Shown piece after piece: positions 26,785-36,189 of a stretch of DNA of 64,000 bases. Every line of letters starts with the position of its first letter. The first letter of the stretch is position 1. The DNA lies in contig NZ_JAQFIL010000001.1 of assembly GCF_029504655.1 (NCBI RefSeq), positions 997,001 through 1,061,000 of the forward strand, in the 5' to 3' direction. The stretch is from Catalinimonas alkaloidigena. Lineage in GTDB: Bacteria > Bacteroidota > Bacteroidia > Cytophagales > Cyclobacteriaceae. The notes beneath the pieces are model-generated. The model made no database searches. It was not told the origin of the DNA and saw nothing but the letters and a program-made list of their open reading frames with translations. Made by a program: the position numbers and the translations under genes.

Positions 26785-29700
26785 ATGTTAAATCAACTGA
26801 TTAAGTTTTTTCTGTACAACCGTCTGGTGACGGTACTCATATTGCTTTTTCTGCTGGGCTGGGGAATCGTAACTTCTCCCTTTGATCTGGGATTTGGTTT
26901 TCTGCCTCAGGACCCCGTAGCGGTAGATGCTATTCCGGATATTGGCGAAAATCAGCAGATTGTCTTTACCGAATGGAAAGGGCGTTCTCCGCAGGATGTG
27001 GAAGATCAGATCACCTATCCACTTACTACTGCCATGCTGGGTATGCCCGGTGTAAAGACCATTCGCAGTTCCTCAGCCTTTGGCTTTTCAAGCATCTACA
27101 TCATTTTTGATGAAGATATTGAGTTTTACTGGAGTCGCTCCCGCATACTGGAGAAGCTCAATGCTTTACCTACGGGTACGCTGCCTGATGGTGTACAACC
27201 TTCATTGGGGCCGGATGCTACTGCGCTGGGACAGATTTACTGGTATACGCTGGAAGGAAGAGATGAGCAGGGAAATGTGACTGGCGGCTGGGATCTGCAG
27301 GAGCTTCGTTCAGCGCAGGATTATCTGGTACGATATGCACTGGCTTCAGCCGAAGGTGTATCTGAAGTGGCTTCTGTTGGTGGATTTATAAAAGAGTATC
27401 AGGTAGAAATTGATCCTGATGCGCTTAAAGTGCACGGAGCAACGCTGGCGCAGGTGGCTGAAAGTGTGCGTAATAGCAACCTGGATGTAGGCGCAAGAAC
27501 TTTGGAGATCAATAATGCGGAGTATTTTGTAAGAGGCTTAGGCTATATTGAAAAGCTGGAAGACCTGGAGAATGCGGTGGTAAAGGTAGAAAACAATACC
27601 CCGATACGGATCAAAGATGTGGCCCGGGTACAGTACGGACCGGCAAGCCGCCGTGGAGTGCTGGACAAAGCGGGGGCAGAAGCAGTGGGAGGCGTAGTAG
27701 TGGCTCGCTATGGTTCTAATCCTCTGGAAGTGATCAACAACATAAAAGAAAAGATTAAGGAAATAGAAGGCGGTTTGCCCACCAAAACTTTGGATGATGG
27801 CACAGTCTCTCATATAGAAATCGTTCCTTTCTACGATCGTACCCAACTCATACAGGAGACTTTAGGGACCCTGGAAGAAGCACTGTCGCTGGAAATCTTA
27901 ATTACTGTCATTGTCATCATTGTGATGGTGGTCAACCTGCGGGCTTCACTGCTGATTTCCGCTTTGCTGCCGCTGGCGGTACTCATGTGTTTTATTGCCA
28001 TGCGTTACACCGGGGTAGTGGCTAACATCGTTTCCCTTTCCGGTATTGCCATTGCCATTGGTACAGTGGTAGATGTGGGAATTATCCTGTCTGAAAATAT
28101 CCTCAAGCATATTGAGGCCAATCGCAATACTGGTAAGTCCTATCTGGATATTGTCTATGAAGGTACAATAGAAGTAGCCTCCGCCATCGTGACGGCAGTA
28201 GCTACCACCATCATCAGCTTTATTCCGGTATTCAGCCTGCAGGCAGCCGAAGGTAAGTTGTTCACCCCCCTGGCTTTTACCAAAACGTATGTGCTGGCGG
28301 CATCGGTATTTATCACGCTCATCATCATGCCTACCTTCGCGTACTGGTTCTTTTCTATCAGAATTCAAAAGAAAAAGCTCAGTATGAGCATCAACCTGCT
28401 GATTACAGTAATAGGTTTGGTGGCCTTAGTTTTCGGCTTAGTGTGGGCAGGCGTATTTCTAATATTGATAGGGGCAGTAAATTTCCTTGCCGCCTGGGAT
28501 CATCCTAAATTCCTGTGGGCCTCTACCTATCGGCTGTGGATCAATATTGGCATCACGCTGGCGCTGATTACCTTCTGGCTTACTGTGGAATGGTTACCTT
28601 TGGGAGCTGGTGTTAGTCTGTTACTCAATTTTATCTTCGTTATTTTAGGGATTGCGCTTATTCTGGGAAGCTTCCTTTTGTTTTATCATTACTATACCCC
28701 TATTCTGCGCTGGTGTCTCAGGCACAAAGCAGTATTTCTTGTTATTCCAGCGACACTGGTGCTGTGGGGAGCAGTGATATGGCAGGGGGTAGATGGCGTG
28801 TTTGGTGCCATTACCCGCGGACTGGAAAAGGTAAATGTAAACATGCGTGGGACTGAATTTTACAGTGATCTACAGCATGCTTTCCCTGGAATAGGAGAGG
28901 AATTTATGCCCGCCCTGGACGAAGGTGCTTTTCTGCTAATGCCTACCTCCATGCCCCATGCCGGAATTGAAGAAAATAAAGCCACCCTGCAGAAACTGGA
29001 TATGCTGGCCACCGCTATTCCCGAAGTGCAGTCGGTGGTGGGAAAACTAGGAAGGATAGAGTCACCTTTAGATCCTGCGCCTATCTCCATGTATGAGAAT
29101 ATCATCAATTATAAAAGCGAATATCTGACTAACGAAAACGGTCGGCGTATACGCTTCCGTACCGATGAGGATGGAAATTACCTGATGCAAAAGGAAGACA
29201 CATTAGTCGCCATTTCCGCAGAAGAAGCCCCTTATATAGATACTGAACTGTTGATTCCCGATGAAGATGGGAAGTATTTCAGGCAGTGGCGAGATGCGAT
29301 ACAGTCTCCTGACGATATCTGGGGTGAGATTGTCAAAGCTACCCGCTTACCCGGCGTGACTTCAGCACCCAAACTACAGCCGATAGAGACCAGACTGGTA
29401 ATGCTACAAACCGGTATGCGTGCGCCTATGGGTATCAAAGTGAAAGGGCCTGACTTAAAAACCATTGAAGCTTTTGGTTTGGAACTGGAAGGCTATCTCA
29501 GAGAAATACCGGCAGTTAAAGAAGAAGCGGTCTTTGCCGAAAGAATTGTAGGTAAGCCCTACATGGAAATCCGGATTGAGCGGGAAAAGATTGCTCGCTA
29601 CGGACTGAGTATTCAGGATGTGCAGAATTACATAGAAGTGGCGATAGGGGGGATTCGCTTGAGTACCAGCGTAGAGGGCAGGGAACGCTATCCTATACGG

Positions 29701-30609
29701 GTGCGCTACCCCCGAGAGTTGCGGGATGATCCTGAGAAGATCATGCAAATCCTGATACCTACCCCTTCCGGCAGCCAGATACCTTTGGGTGAATTGAGCA
29801 GCATTGATTATGTGCAAGGGCCACAAATGATCAAAAGTGAAGATACTTTTCTGGTGTCTTATGTGCTTTTTGACAAACGTACTGGCTATTCTGAAGTGGA
29901 GACAGTAGAAGCGGCTCAAGCCTATTTACAGCAGAAAATAGACAGCGGTGAACTGGAAGTACCCGCCGGAGTCAGCTACCGCTTTTCTGGTAGCTACGAA
30001 AACCAGATCAGGGCAGCGCAAAGGTTAAGCATCGTCATACCTGTTTGTCTTCTGGTAATTTTCCTGATTCTTTACTTTCAGTTTCGTTCGGTAACTACTA
30101 CGCTGATGGTATTCAGTGGGATCGCGGTGGCATTCGCCGGAGGATTTATCCTGATCTGGCTATATGGCAATGAGTGGTTTTTCAACTTTTCTCTCCTGGG
30201 AACCGACATGCGCGATCTGTTTCAGGTCAAGACAATCTACCTCAGCGTGGCCGTCTGGGTAGGTTTCATTGCGCTCTTTGGCATCGCTACTGACGATGGT
30301 GTACTGATCGCTACTTATCTGGATCAATCCTTTGACAGAAACCGAACTAAAACAATTCCTGAAATCAGAGCTGCGGTAGTGGAAGCCGGTCAAAAGAGAG
30401 TACGTCCTGCGCTGATGACCTCTGCTACGACATTGCTGGCCTTGCTACCGGTACTTACCTCCTCAGGCCGTGGTTCTGATATCATGATTCCTATGGCCAT
30501 TCCCATCTTCGGAGGGATGTGTGTTGCGCTGATCACGCTTTTTGTTGTACCTACCTTGTATTGTTGGAGGGAAGAGAAGAAAATTCAAGGATCAAAGTTG
30601 AAAGTTTAA
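26785..30609 (+). CDS. CusA/CzcA-family heavy-metal efflux RND pump
   Basis: This inner-membrane proton-driven RND pump has 1,274 residues, about 200 longer than the usual 1,040. Recognisable segments are DPVAVDAIPDIGENQQIV, the PGVKTIRS porter region, GTVVDVGIILSENI in TM4 and METRLVMLQTG-like ETRLVMLQTG, where the Met may be part of the methionine relay of CusA. GIATDDGVLIATYLD lies in the second half. The extra length comes from added hydrophobic helices at about 530-650 and an acidic insertion near 780-830. It works with the adaptor and TolC-like proteins encoded downstream. Cu(I)/Ag(I) is favoured by the accessory domains, but Co/Zn/Cd cannot be excluded. Confidence 0.92.
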   Translation: MLNQLIKFFLYNRLVTVLILLFLLGWGIVTSPFDLGFGFLPQDPVAVDAIPDIGENQQIVFTEWKGRSPQDVEDQITYPLTTAMLGMPGVKTIRSSSAFGFSSIYIIFDEDIEFYWSRSRILEKLNALPTGTLPDGVQPSLGPDATALGQIYWYTLEGRDEQGNVTGGWDLQELRSAQDYLVRYALASAEGVSEVASVGGFIKEYQVEIDPDALKVHGATLAQVAESVRNSNLDVGARTLEINNAEYFVRGLGYIEKLEDLENAVVKVENNTPIRIKDVARVQYGPASRRGVLDKAGAEAVGGVVVARYGSNPLEVINNIKEKIKEIEGGLPTKTLDDGTVSHIEIVPFYDRTQLIQETLGTLEEALSLEILITVIVIIVMVVNLRASLLISALLPLAVLMCFIAMRYTGVVANIVSLSGIAIAIGTVVDVGIILSENILKHIEANRNTGKSYLDIVYEGTIEVASAIVTAVATTIISFIPVFSLQAAEGKLFTPLAFTKTYVLAASVFITLIIMPTFAYWFFSIRIQKKKLSMSINLLITVIGLVALVFGLVWAGVFLILIGAVNFLAAWDHPKFLWASTYRLWINIGITLALITFWLTVEWLPLGAGVSLLLNFIFVILGIALILGSFLLFYHYYTPILRWCLRHKAVFLVIPATLVLWGAVIWQGVDGVFGAITRGLEKVNVNMRGTEFYSDLQHAFPGIGEEFMPALDEGAFLLMPTSMPHAGIEENKATLQKLDMLATAIPEVQSVVGKLGRIESPLDPAPISMYENIINYKSEYLTNENGRRIRFRTDEDGNYLMQKEDTLVAISAEEAPYIDTELLIPDEDGKYFRQWRDAIQSPDDIWGEIVKATRLPGVTSAPKLQPIETRLVMLQTGMRAPMGIKVKGPDLKTIEAFGLELEGYLREIPAVKEEAVFAERIVGKPYMEIRIEREKIARYGLSIQDVQNYIEVAIGGIRLSTSVEGRERYPIRVRYPRELRDDPEKIMQILIPTPSGSQIPLGELSSIDYVQGPQMIKSEDTFLVSYVLFDKRTGYSEVETVEAAQAYLQQKIDSGELEVPAGVSYRFSGSYENQIRAAQRLSIVIPVCLLVIFLILYFQFRSVTTTLMVFSGIAVAFAGGFILIWLYGNEWFFNFSLLGTDMRDLFQVKTIYLSVAVWVGFIALFGIATDDGVLIATYLDQSFDRNRTKTIPEIRAAVVEAGQKRVRPALMTSATTLLALLPVLTSSGRGSDIMIPMAIPIFGGMCVALITLFVVPTLYCWREEKKIQGSKLKV

Positions 30610-30625
30610 AAATTGAAATAAGAAA

Positions 30626-30724
30626 ATGAATAAGGATTATACAAAGATGCTGGCGTTACACCAGAGACTTCAGGCCAAACTTAATAACTTCATTACAGCT
30701 ATCTCTAAAAGCGCAAAGAAATGA
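30626..30724 (+). CDS. 32-residue small ORF coupled to the TolC-like gene
   Basis: ATG at 30626 opens a 32-codon frame (MNKDYTKMLALHQRLQAKLN..., ending KSAKK) whose TGA overlaps the next start as ATGA at 30721-30724. The predicted peptide is basic and amphipathic-helical. The same ATGA overlap is used by two real gene pairs in this operon, which argues for translation. It may act as a coupling leader or encode a microprotein. Nothing is recognised in the sequence. Confidence 0.45.
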   Translation: MNKDYTKMLALHQRLQAKLNNFITAISKSAKK

Positions 30725-31995
30725 ACGCTCTCAACACATTATTTTTCCCTTTACTTCTACTTATTTCACTTACAATGACGATAGAAGTTAAAGCGCAGTC
30801 CTTATCAGAGTATATGAAAGTTGGTGCTGAAAACAACCCCAGCTTAAAAGCAAAATATCAGGAGTATCTGTCCGCATTAGAGAAAATTCCGCAGGTAGGC
30901 GCATTACCTGATCCCAGACTGAGTTTTGGCTATTTTATCAATCCTGTGCAAACCCGGGCAGGAGATCAGGTAGCACGTATCTCTTTGGAGCAAATGCTGC
31001 CTTGGTTTGGAACATTGAAGGCGCGCAAAGATGCAAGCTCGCAAGAAGCCAAAGTGCGCTTTGAAGAATTCATGAGGCTGCGTAATGAGCTCTATTTTGA
31101 TGTGAAGAAGTCCTACTTCCAGCTTCACAATATCCAACAGGATATCAGGCTTAGTAAGGAGAATATTGAAATTCTTAAATCATACGAACAGATAGCTACC
31201 CAGAAATATGAAAATGATCTCAGTACGATGGTAGATATCTTAACAATACAAATGCAAATCAGAAATGAACAGAATAAACTGTTTACACTGGAAGAAAATC
31301 TTACTGCTCAGTATGCTCAGCTAAACGCACTGCTCAACAGAGCTCCTGATGCGGTTGTGGAAACCCCTGAAGGTTTGCCTTTATCTTTTGATTTGATGAA
31401 CATAGATAGCTTAAGGGCTCAGGTGCTGGAAAACCATCCTTCTTTGAGTATCCTTAGAGAAGAAAGTGAGTTGCTGGCCCTGGAAGCACGCCTTGCGGAT
31501 CTAAGCAGCAAGCCGGAAATTGGCATAGGCCTGGACTACGGGTTCATGAGAGCGCGAACAGACATGGAAGTACCTGATAACGGAATGGATATGATCATGC
31601 CTATGGTAAGCCTGTCAATCCCTGTGTTTAATAAAGGAAAGTATACTGCCTCCCTTCAGGAGGTGAAGTTCAGGCAGGAAAATAATGTGTTGGCTACTGA
31701 ATCTCAGCGGAATGAGCTGATCGCTACTTTGGAAGCAACGCTCAGCGATTATCAGATTGCTCAAAATAAAGTTAAGCTTTATGAAGCGCAGATTGAAAGC
31801 ACTCAGCAGGCAATCAGCATACTGAATAGTGCGTATGAAACTAACAGTGAGAACTTTGAAGATGTACTGGAATTCCAGATTCAACTACTGGAGTACAGAA
31901 TCATGCTGAATGAGGCGTTGACAGCAGCAAGGATTGCACTTGCCAGGCTGGAGGCACTCACCGCAGTAGAACTAATAATGAATAATGATCAATGA
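30721..31995 (+). CDS. TolC-family outer membrane efflux protein
   Basis: This outer membrane factor has 424 residues, including a signal peptide ending in KAQS. It has the two-fold repeated pattern of long amphipathic helices (NPSLKAKYQEYLSALEKIP, then LRAQVLENHPSLSILREES) and the GALPDPRLSFG motif characteristic of metal-efflux OMFs (CusC/CzcC type). It forms the channel through the outer membrane for the CusA-like pump. Its start overlaps a 32-codon frame, and it precedes the TlpA-like gene by 24 bases. Confidence 0.9.
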   Translation: MNALNTLFFPLLLLISLTMTIEVKAQSLSEYMKVGAENNPSLKAKYQEYLSALEKIPQVGALPDPRLSFGYFINPVQTRAGDQVARISLEQMLPWFGTLKARKDASSQEAKVRFEEFMRLRNELYFDVKKSYFQLHNIQQDIRLSKENIEILKSYEQIATQKYENDLSTMVDILTIQMQIRNEQNKLFTLEENLTAQYAQLNALLNRAPDAVVETPEGLPLSFDLMNIDSLRAQVLENHPSLSILREESELLALEARLADLSSKPEIGIGLDYGFMRARTDMEVPDNGMDMIMPMVSLSIPVFNKGKYTASLQEVKFRQENNVLATESQRNELIATLEATLSDYQIAQNKVKLYEAQIESTQQAISILNSAYETNSENFEDVLEFQIQLLEYRIMLNEALTAARIALARLEALTAVELIMNNDQ

Positions 31996-32019
31996 AAAAA
32001 AAATAAAAATATATACAAG

Positions 32020-32538
32020 ATGAGAAATACATTATATCCAGGCTTCGTAGCCTTAATGCTGCTCATGGTGGCATGCAACTCTTCCCGCCAGGAGGAAGGT
32101 GGTGAGACTTCCGAGCAGGGCAATGCACCGCAAGAGGAGCAGAGTGGCCCCCTGAGTAAAGTAGTACTGAAAGACCTGGAAGGCAATGCCATCAACCTAA
32201 ATGATTATGCTGAGAAAACCATCGTGCTCAATTTCTGGGCAACCTGGTGCAAGCCATGCATCATAGAGATGCCTTCTATGGAAGAGGCCAGAGCTACTTT
32301 AGGAGATGAATTTGTGTTTTTACTAGCCTCCGACGAAAGCATAGAAAAGATCAGCAAGTTCGCTGAGCGTCAAAATCTTGAGCTGCCTTTTGTACAGTTA
32401 CAAACCGGGGTACAGAACCTTCAGATTACTGCGCTGCCGACTACCTGGATCATTAAAGACGGAGAAGTGGTGAGTGAAATTATTGGGGCAAGAGAATGGA
32501 ATACCGAAGCGCATATTGAAGAACTCAAAAATTTATGA
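32020..32538 (+). CDS. TlpA/ResA-like periplasmic thioredoxin lipoprotein
   Basis: This 172-residue protein carries a lipobox (LLMVAC, Cys19), a Glu-rich linker and a thioredoxin fold. The active site WCKPC (Cys77, Cys80) sits in NFWATWCKPC, and the cis-Pro region is ALPTTW. It is a membrane-tethered thiol-disulfide exchanger facing the periplasm. Its TGA overlaps the next gene's ATG (32535-32538). In a metal-efflux operon it may keep Cys-containing partners reduced, for example the downstream propeller protein with its CDCC motif; that is inference. Confidence 0.88.
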   Translation: MRNTLYPGFVALMLLMVACNSSRQEEGGETSEQGNAPQEEQSGPLSKVVLKDLEGNAINLNDYAEKTIVLNFWATWCKPCIIEMPSMEEARATLGDEFVFLLASDESIEKISKFAERQNLELPFVQLQTGVQNLQITALPTTWIIKDGEVVSEIIGAREWNTEAHIEELKNL

Positions 32539-33776
32539 AAATATATGTGTTCATATTGCTGAATCTGAGTTTTCTGGCCTGTCAGCCACCATTAAGTTCT
32601 GAAACAGAAGAGACACAATGGAAGTTGAAGTCAGTAGAGACAACAGCTTCTTCACAGAGTGGTGAACCAAATTTGTTTGTCGCCGAAAACGGAGAAGTAT
32701 ATCTCTCCTGGATTGAAGCACTCCCCAATGAAGAGCATGCCTTAAAATTTTCCAGTTGGGAAGACACACAGTGGTCTGTACCCCAGACCATCGCTCAGGA
32801 TAGTGGGTGGTTCGTCAATTGGGCAGACTTTCCTTCCATGGCGGTGCATCAAGACTTTATGGCTGCTCATTGGCTGACAAAAAGTGATGAAGGAACTTTT
32901 GATTATGATGTGCACGTAGCCCTTTCTAAAGATCAGGGACAAAGCTGGTCTGAGCCCTTTGTGCTCCATCAGGATGGTATTTTCGCCGAACATGGTTTTG
33001 TGAGCATGTTACCGTATGGTGACGAAATATTTGCCGTTTGGCTGGACGGACGTTTCACCAAAAGCCATGCGCATGAAACTCATGAAGAGGGGGGAGTAGG
33101 AGCAATGACTTTGTATTCCACTACCTTTGATCAGTATGCTAATGTAGGCGAAGAGGTGGAACTGGATCACCGCATTTGCGACTGCTGTCAGACCGATGCA
33201 GTGATCACTGATCAGGGAGCAGTAGTTGTATATCGCGATCGTACGGAAGATGAGATTCGGGATATTTATATTACCCGTGAGCAGAATGGAATATGGAGCG
33301 AACCGCAAGCTGTTCACGCTGACAAATGGCAGATCAATGCCTGTCCTGTAAATGGCCCTGCTATCGAGGCACAAGGGCAAACAATAGCGGTGGTCTGGTT
33401 TACAGGTGCTGATAACACCCCCAAAGTTCAACTGGCTTTTTCTGATGACCATGGCGCTACTTTTGGGAAGCCGGTACGGCTGGATCACGGAAATCCTTTA
33501 GGGCGTGTAGATGTTATTATGTTGAATGATACCAGTGCGATGGTTAGCTGGCTGGAGGCTCATGAAGAAGGAGCAGAGATACGTTCGGCAATTATTGACA
33601 AAAAGTTAAATGTGATAGCTGATAAAAGCATTGCTAACACCGCCTCCTCCCGTTCCAGCGGTTTTCCGATTATGGAAAAAGCAGGAGAACAGGTATTCTT
33701 TGCCTGGACGCGTATTAAAGGACAAAGCTCAAAGATTATGACCGCAATGTTAGATATGAATAAAATATTGCCATGA
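32535..33776 (+). CDS. BNR/sialidase-like beta-propeller lipoprotein in the metal operon
   Basis: This 413-residue protein has a lipobox (SFLAC, Cys16) and a propeller-like series of Asp-box-related motifs (LSKDQGQSWSEPF, FSDDHGATFGKPV). It would be labelled exo-alpha-sialidase by homology, but the sialidase arginine triad is not evident. The CDCCQTDA segment near residue 215 and a further Cys in NACPVNG could bind metal. It overlaps both neighbours by ATGA, so it is tightly embedded in the efflux operon. This makes a role in periplasmic metal handling more likely than sugar hydrolysis. Function unproven. Confidence 0.7.
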   Translation: MKIYVFILLNLSFLACQPPLSSETEETQWKLKSVETTASSQSGEPNLFVAENGEVYLSWIEALPNEEHALKFSSWEDTQWSVPQTIAQDSGWFVNWADFPSMAVHQDFMAAHWLTKSDEGTFDYDVHVALSKDQGQSWSEPFVLHQDGIFAEHGFVSMLPYGDEIFAVWLDGRFTKSHAHETHEEGGVGAMTLYSTTFDQYANVGEEVELDHRICDCCQTDAVITDQGAVVVYRDRTEDEIRDIYITREQNGIWSEPQAVHADKWQINACPVNGPAIEAQGQTIAVVWFTGADNTPKVQLAFSDDHGATFGKPVRLDHGNPLGRVDVIMLNDTSAMVSWLEAHEEGAEIRSAIIDKKLNVIADKSIANTASSRSSGFPIMEKAGEQVFFAWTRIKGQSSKIMTAMLDMNKILP

Positions 33777-35572
33777 CACTCAAATCCAAAACCATACTTA
33801 GATATTTGCTGATGCTTGGCTTGGGCATGCTTCTTGGCTGGATGTTTTTTGTCCCGCCTCATGTGGAGACTGCCGAACATGAGCATGAATTTGTGCCGAC
33901 TGAGACGGCGGAAGGTACCATATGGACCTGTTCCATGCATCCTCAGGTGCGTCAGAATGAAGCCGGTCAATGTCCTATTTGCGGGATGGATCTGATCCGG
34001 CTGGAATCATCTTCTGATGAGGAGGAGAGCTCTAATCCTTATCAGCTTACCATGAGCGCTGATGCCGTAAAACTGGCCAATGTGCAGACTACCAAAATCG
34101 GTACTACCGGCACATATGCAGAAGATTCCAAAGAATTATTGCTTAATGGAAAAATAGAGCTGGACGAGACACGTATCAAAGCTCAGACCGCCCATTTTTC
34201 CGGCAGGGTTGAGAAAATGTATATCACTTATGAAGGAGAAAAAGTGTCGCATGGGCAGATCATTGCCCTGATTTATTCCCCTCAGCTAGTTAGTGCCCAA
34301 CAGGAATTACTGGAAGCTAAAAAGTTTCAGGAAAGTAACCCTAGCTTATTTGCAGCAGCCAAACGCAAGCTAAAAAACTGGAAGTTGTCAGACGCGCAGG
34401 TTGAGCAGGTGATAGAAAATGAAAAAATCATCTCTTACTGGCCTTTGCGGGCCCATGCATCCGGAGTTGTCACTAGCATTGATGTAGAAACGGGTGAGCA
34501 CGTGATGGAAGGTTCAGTAATCTATGAAGCGGCTGACCTGACACAACTTTGGGCCGTTTTTGATGCCTATGAAAGCAATCTCAACTGGATCAAAGCTGGC
34601 GGGAGCATCAGCTTTAGTGTGGCTGCCTATCCTGACAGAGAGTTTACCAGCGAAATTACCTTTGTTGACCCGTTTATTGACCCGCAAAGCCGAGTGGCTA
34701 AAGTGAGAACGGAGGTGCGGAACGCTGATGGGTTGCTGAAGCCTGCTATGTTCGTAAGAGGTCGCCTGAGTAATCATCAGCAAAACAGCTTGGTGTCCGA
34801 TCAAAAAGATGAACTTCTGGTGCCCAAATCAGCGGTGATGTGGACCGGTAAACGTTCGGTAGTGTATGTGAAGGTACCTCAAACCAATGTGCCAACCTAT
34901 GAGATGCGGGAAGTCACTTTGGGCGCAAGTCTGGGAGATACTTATCTGGTAGAAGAGGGACTTTCTTCGGGAGAAGAAGTGGTGACCAATGGAACATTTA
35001 CGGTAGATGCTGCCGCCCAACTCAATAACAAATCCAGCATGATGAACCGCAATATTCAGGTAAAGTCAAAAGAAACATCCCCCAGGGAGATGAATATGAA
35101 AACTCCTGATTTTGTGATGGTTACACCCAAAGCTTTTCGTGAGCAACTACAGAATGTGTTAGCAGACTATCTGGCCTTAAAAGATGCGCTGGTGATCTCT
35201 GAAAAAGAGCAGGCACAGCAAAAAGCTGAAGCTTTGCAGGCCTCTCTCCAAAAAGTAGATATGCAGCTTTTACCCCACGAACCTCATATGTACTGGATGG
35301 AAAGGCTGGAAGAGATTAAAGCCTCGGCTGAGGAGATCATTGGTACAGGAAATATTGATACCCAGCGAAAAAACTTTAAAAGTCTTTCTTCAGCTGTTAT
35401 CCAAGCGGCTAGGGCATTCGGAACGGCAGAAAAATTGTATGTGCAATATTGCCCCATGGCCGATGATGACGAAGGGGCCAACTGGCTGAGCCAGTCAGAA
35501 GAAATCCGCAATCCGTATTATGGTGACATGATGCTGAACTGCGGAAATGTAGAAAATATTTTAAATCCATAA
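33773..35572 (+). CDS. CusB-like periplasmic adaptor with metal-binding and DUF3347 domains
   Basis: This membrane-fusion adaptor of the RND pump has 599 residues. An N-terminal anchor (11-27) and a His-rich stretch lead to a heavy-metal-binding domain at about 50-78, with Cys53, Met55, His56, Cys67, Cys70 and Met72 (TCSMHP, CPICGM). The core lipoyl/hairpin/barrel region (about 110-400: FSGRVEKMYITYEGEKVSHGQ) follows. A C-terminal DUF3347 domain (453-599) ends with QYCPMA and GDMMLNCG. The added Cys/Met-rich end domains favour Cu(I)/Ag(I). The start overlaps the previous stop. Confidence 0.9.
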   Translation: MTLKSKTILRYLLMLGLGMLLGWMFFVPPHVETAEHEHEFVPTETAEGTIWTCSMHPQVRQNEAGQCPICGMDLIRLESSSDEEESSNPYQLTMSADAVKLANVQTTKIGTTGTYAEDSKELLLNGKIELDETRIKAQTAHFSGRVEKMYITYEGEKVSHGQIIALIYSPQLVSAQQELLEAKKFQESNPSLFAAAKRKLKNWKLSDAQVEQVIENEKIISYWPLRAHASGVVTSIDVETGEHVMEGSVIYEAADLTQLWAVFDAYESNLNWIKAGGSISFSVAAYPDREFTSEITFVDPFIDPQSRVAKVRTEVRNADGLLKPAMFVRGRLSNHQQNSLVSDQKDELLVPKSAVMWTGKRSVVYVKVPQTNVPTYEMREVTLGASLGDTYLVEEGLSSGEEVVTNGTFTVDAAAQLNNKSSMMNRNIQVKSKETSPREMNMKTPDFVMVTPKAFREQLQNVLADYLALKDALVISEKEQAQQKAEALQASLQKVDMQLLPHEPHMYWMERLEEIKASAEEIIGTGNIDTQRKNFKSLSSAVIQAARAFGTAEKLYVQYCPMADDDEGANWLSQSEEIRNPYYGDMMLNCGNVENILNP

Positions 35573-35590
35573 ATCAACCATATTCAAATC

Positions 35591-36121
35591 ATGAAGTCAA
35601 TCATCCTAAATTTTAAATTTTTTGCTTTCGGACTGATTATTTTTAGCATAAGTGCCTGCTCTGGTCCTCAGGAAAGCGGAACTGATACGACAGCAGAGCA
35701 AGCTACTGATGAAGTAGGAGGAGTAAAAAAAGTAGGGAGTGTGGTAGATGGTTATCTCAAACTCAAAGATGCATTGGTTGCATCCGACGCAGAAGAAGCA
35801 AAAGAATATGCTGTAGCGACGCTGGGAGTGGTAGATGCCATAGCCATGCCAGAAGTGCAGCAGTCTGTTAAAGAGATAGCCGCCACTACAGATATTGAGG
35901 AACAGCGGAAGGTATTTGAGCATTTCACTATCCATCTATATAGAGACCTGAAAGCATCAGATGCTAATAAGCAAATACTATATAAACAATACTGTCCCAT
36001 GGCTTTTGACAACCAGGGAGCTTATTGGTTAAGTGCCCAGGAAGAAATCCGTAATCCTTACTTTGGAGATCGTATGCTGAAATGCGGAAGGGTAGAAGAA
36101 GAGTTACCGGTTAATAACTGA
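35591..36121 (+). CDS. Stand-alone DUF3347 lipoprotein
   Basis: This 176-residue lipoprotein (lipobox ISAC) consists almost only of a DUF3347 domain. It repeats the C-terminal domain of the adjacent adaptor: YLKLKDALV, QYCPMAFDN, EEIRNPYFGDRMLKCG correspond to YLALKDALV, QYCPMADDD and EEIRNPYYGDMMLNCG. The conserved Cys, two Met and paired aromatic residues suggest a copper- or silver-binding chaperone that delivers metal to the pump. It lies 18 bases after the adaptor gene, is the last gene of the operon, and is followed by a strong terminator. Origin by domain duplication is an inference from the similarity. Confidence 0.85.
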   Translation: MKSIILNFKFFAFGLIIFSISACSGPQESGTDTTAEQATDEVGGVKKVGSVVDGYLKLKDALVASDAEEAKEYAVATLGVVDAIAMPEVQQSVKEIAATTDIEEQRKVFEHFTIHLYRDLKASDANKQILYKQYCPMAFDNQGAYWLSAQEEIRNPYFGDRMLKCGRVEEELPVNN

Positions 36122-36144
36122 TCAGTTTGTGAACGTTATCAATT

Positions 36145-36174
36145 AACCTCTCACTGGTACTGAGAGGTTTTTTT
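36145..36174 (+). terminator. Rho-independent terminator of the metal efflux operon
   Basis: AACCTCTCA (36145-36153) and TGAGAGGTT (36161-36169) form a 9-bp stem with a 7-nt loop, running into seven T. It ends the eight-gene efflux operon. Confidence 0.9.
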
Positions 36175-36189
36175 ATATTTTTAAGATAC

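Noticed and set aside
32535..33776. True sialidase
   Set aside because: Asp-box-like repeats alone are found in many propellers; the catalytic Arg triad is not apparent and the context is metal efflux.
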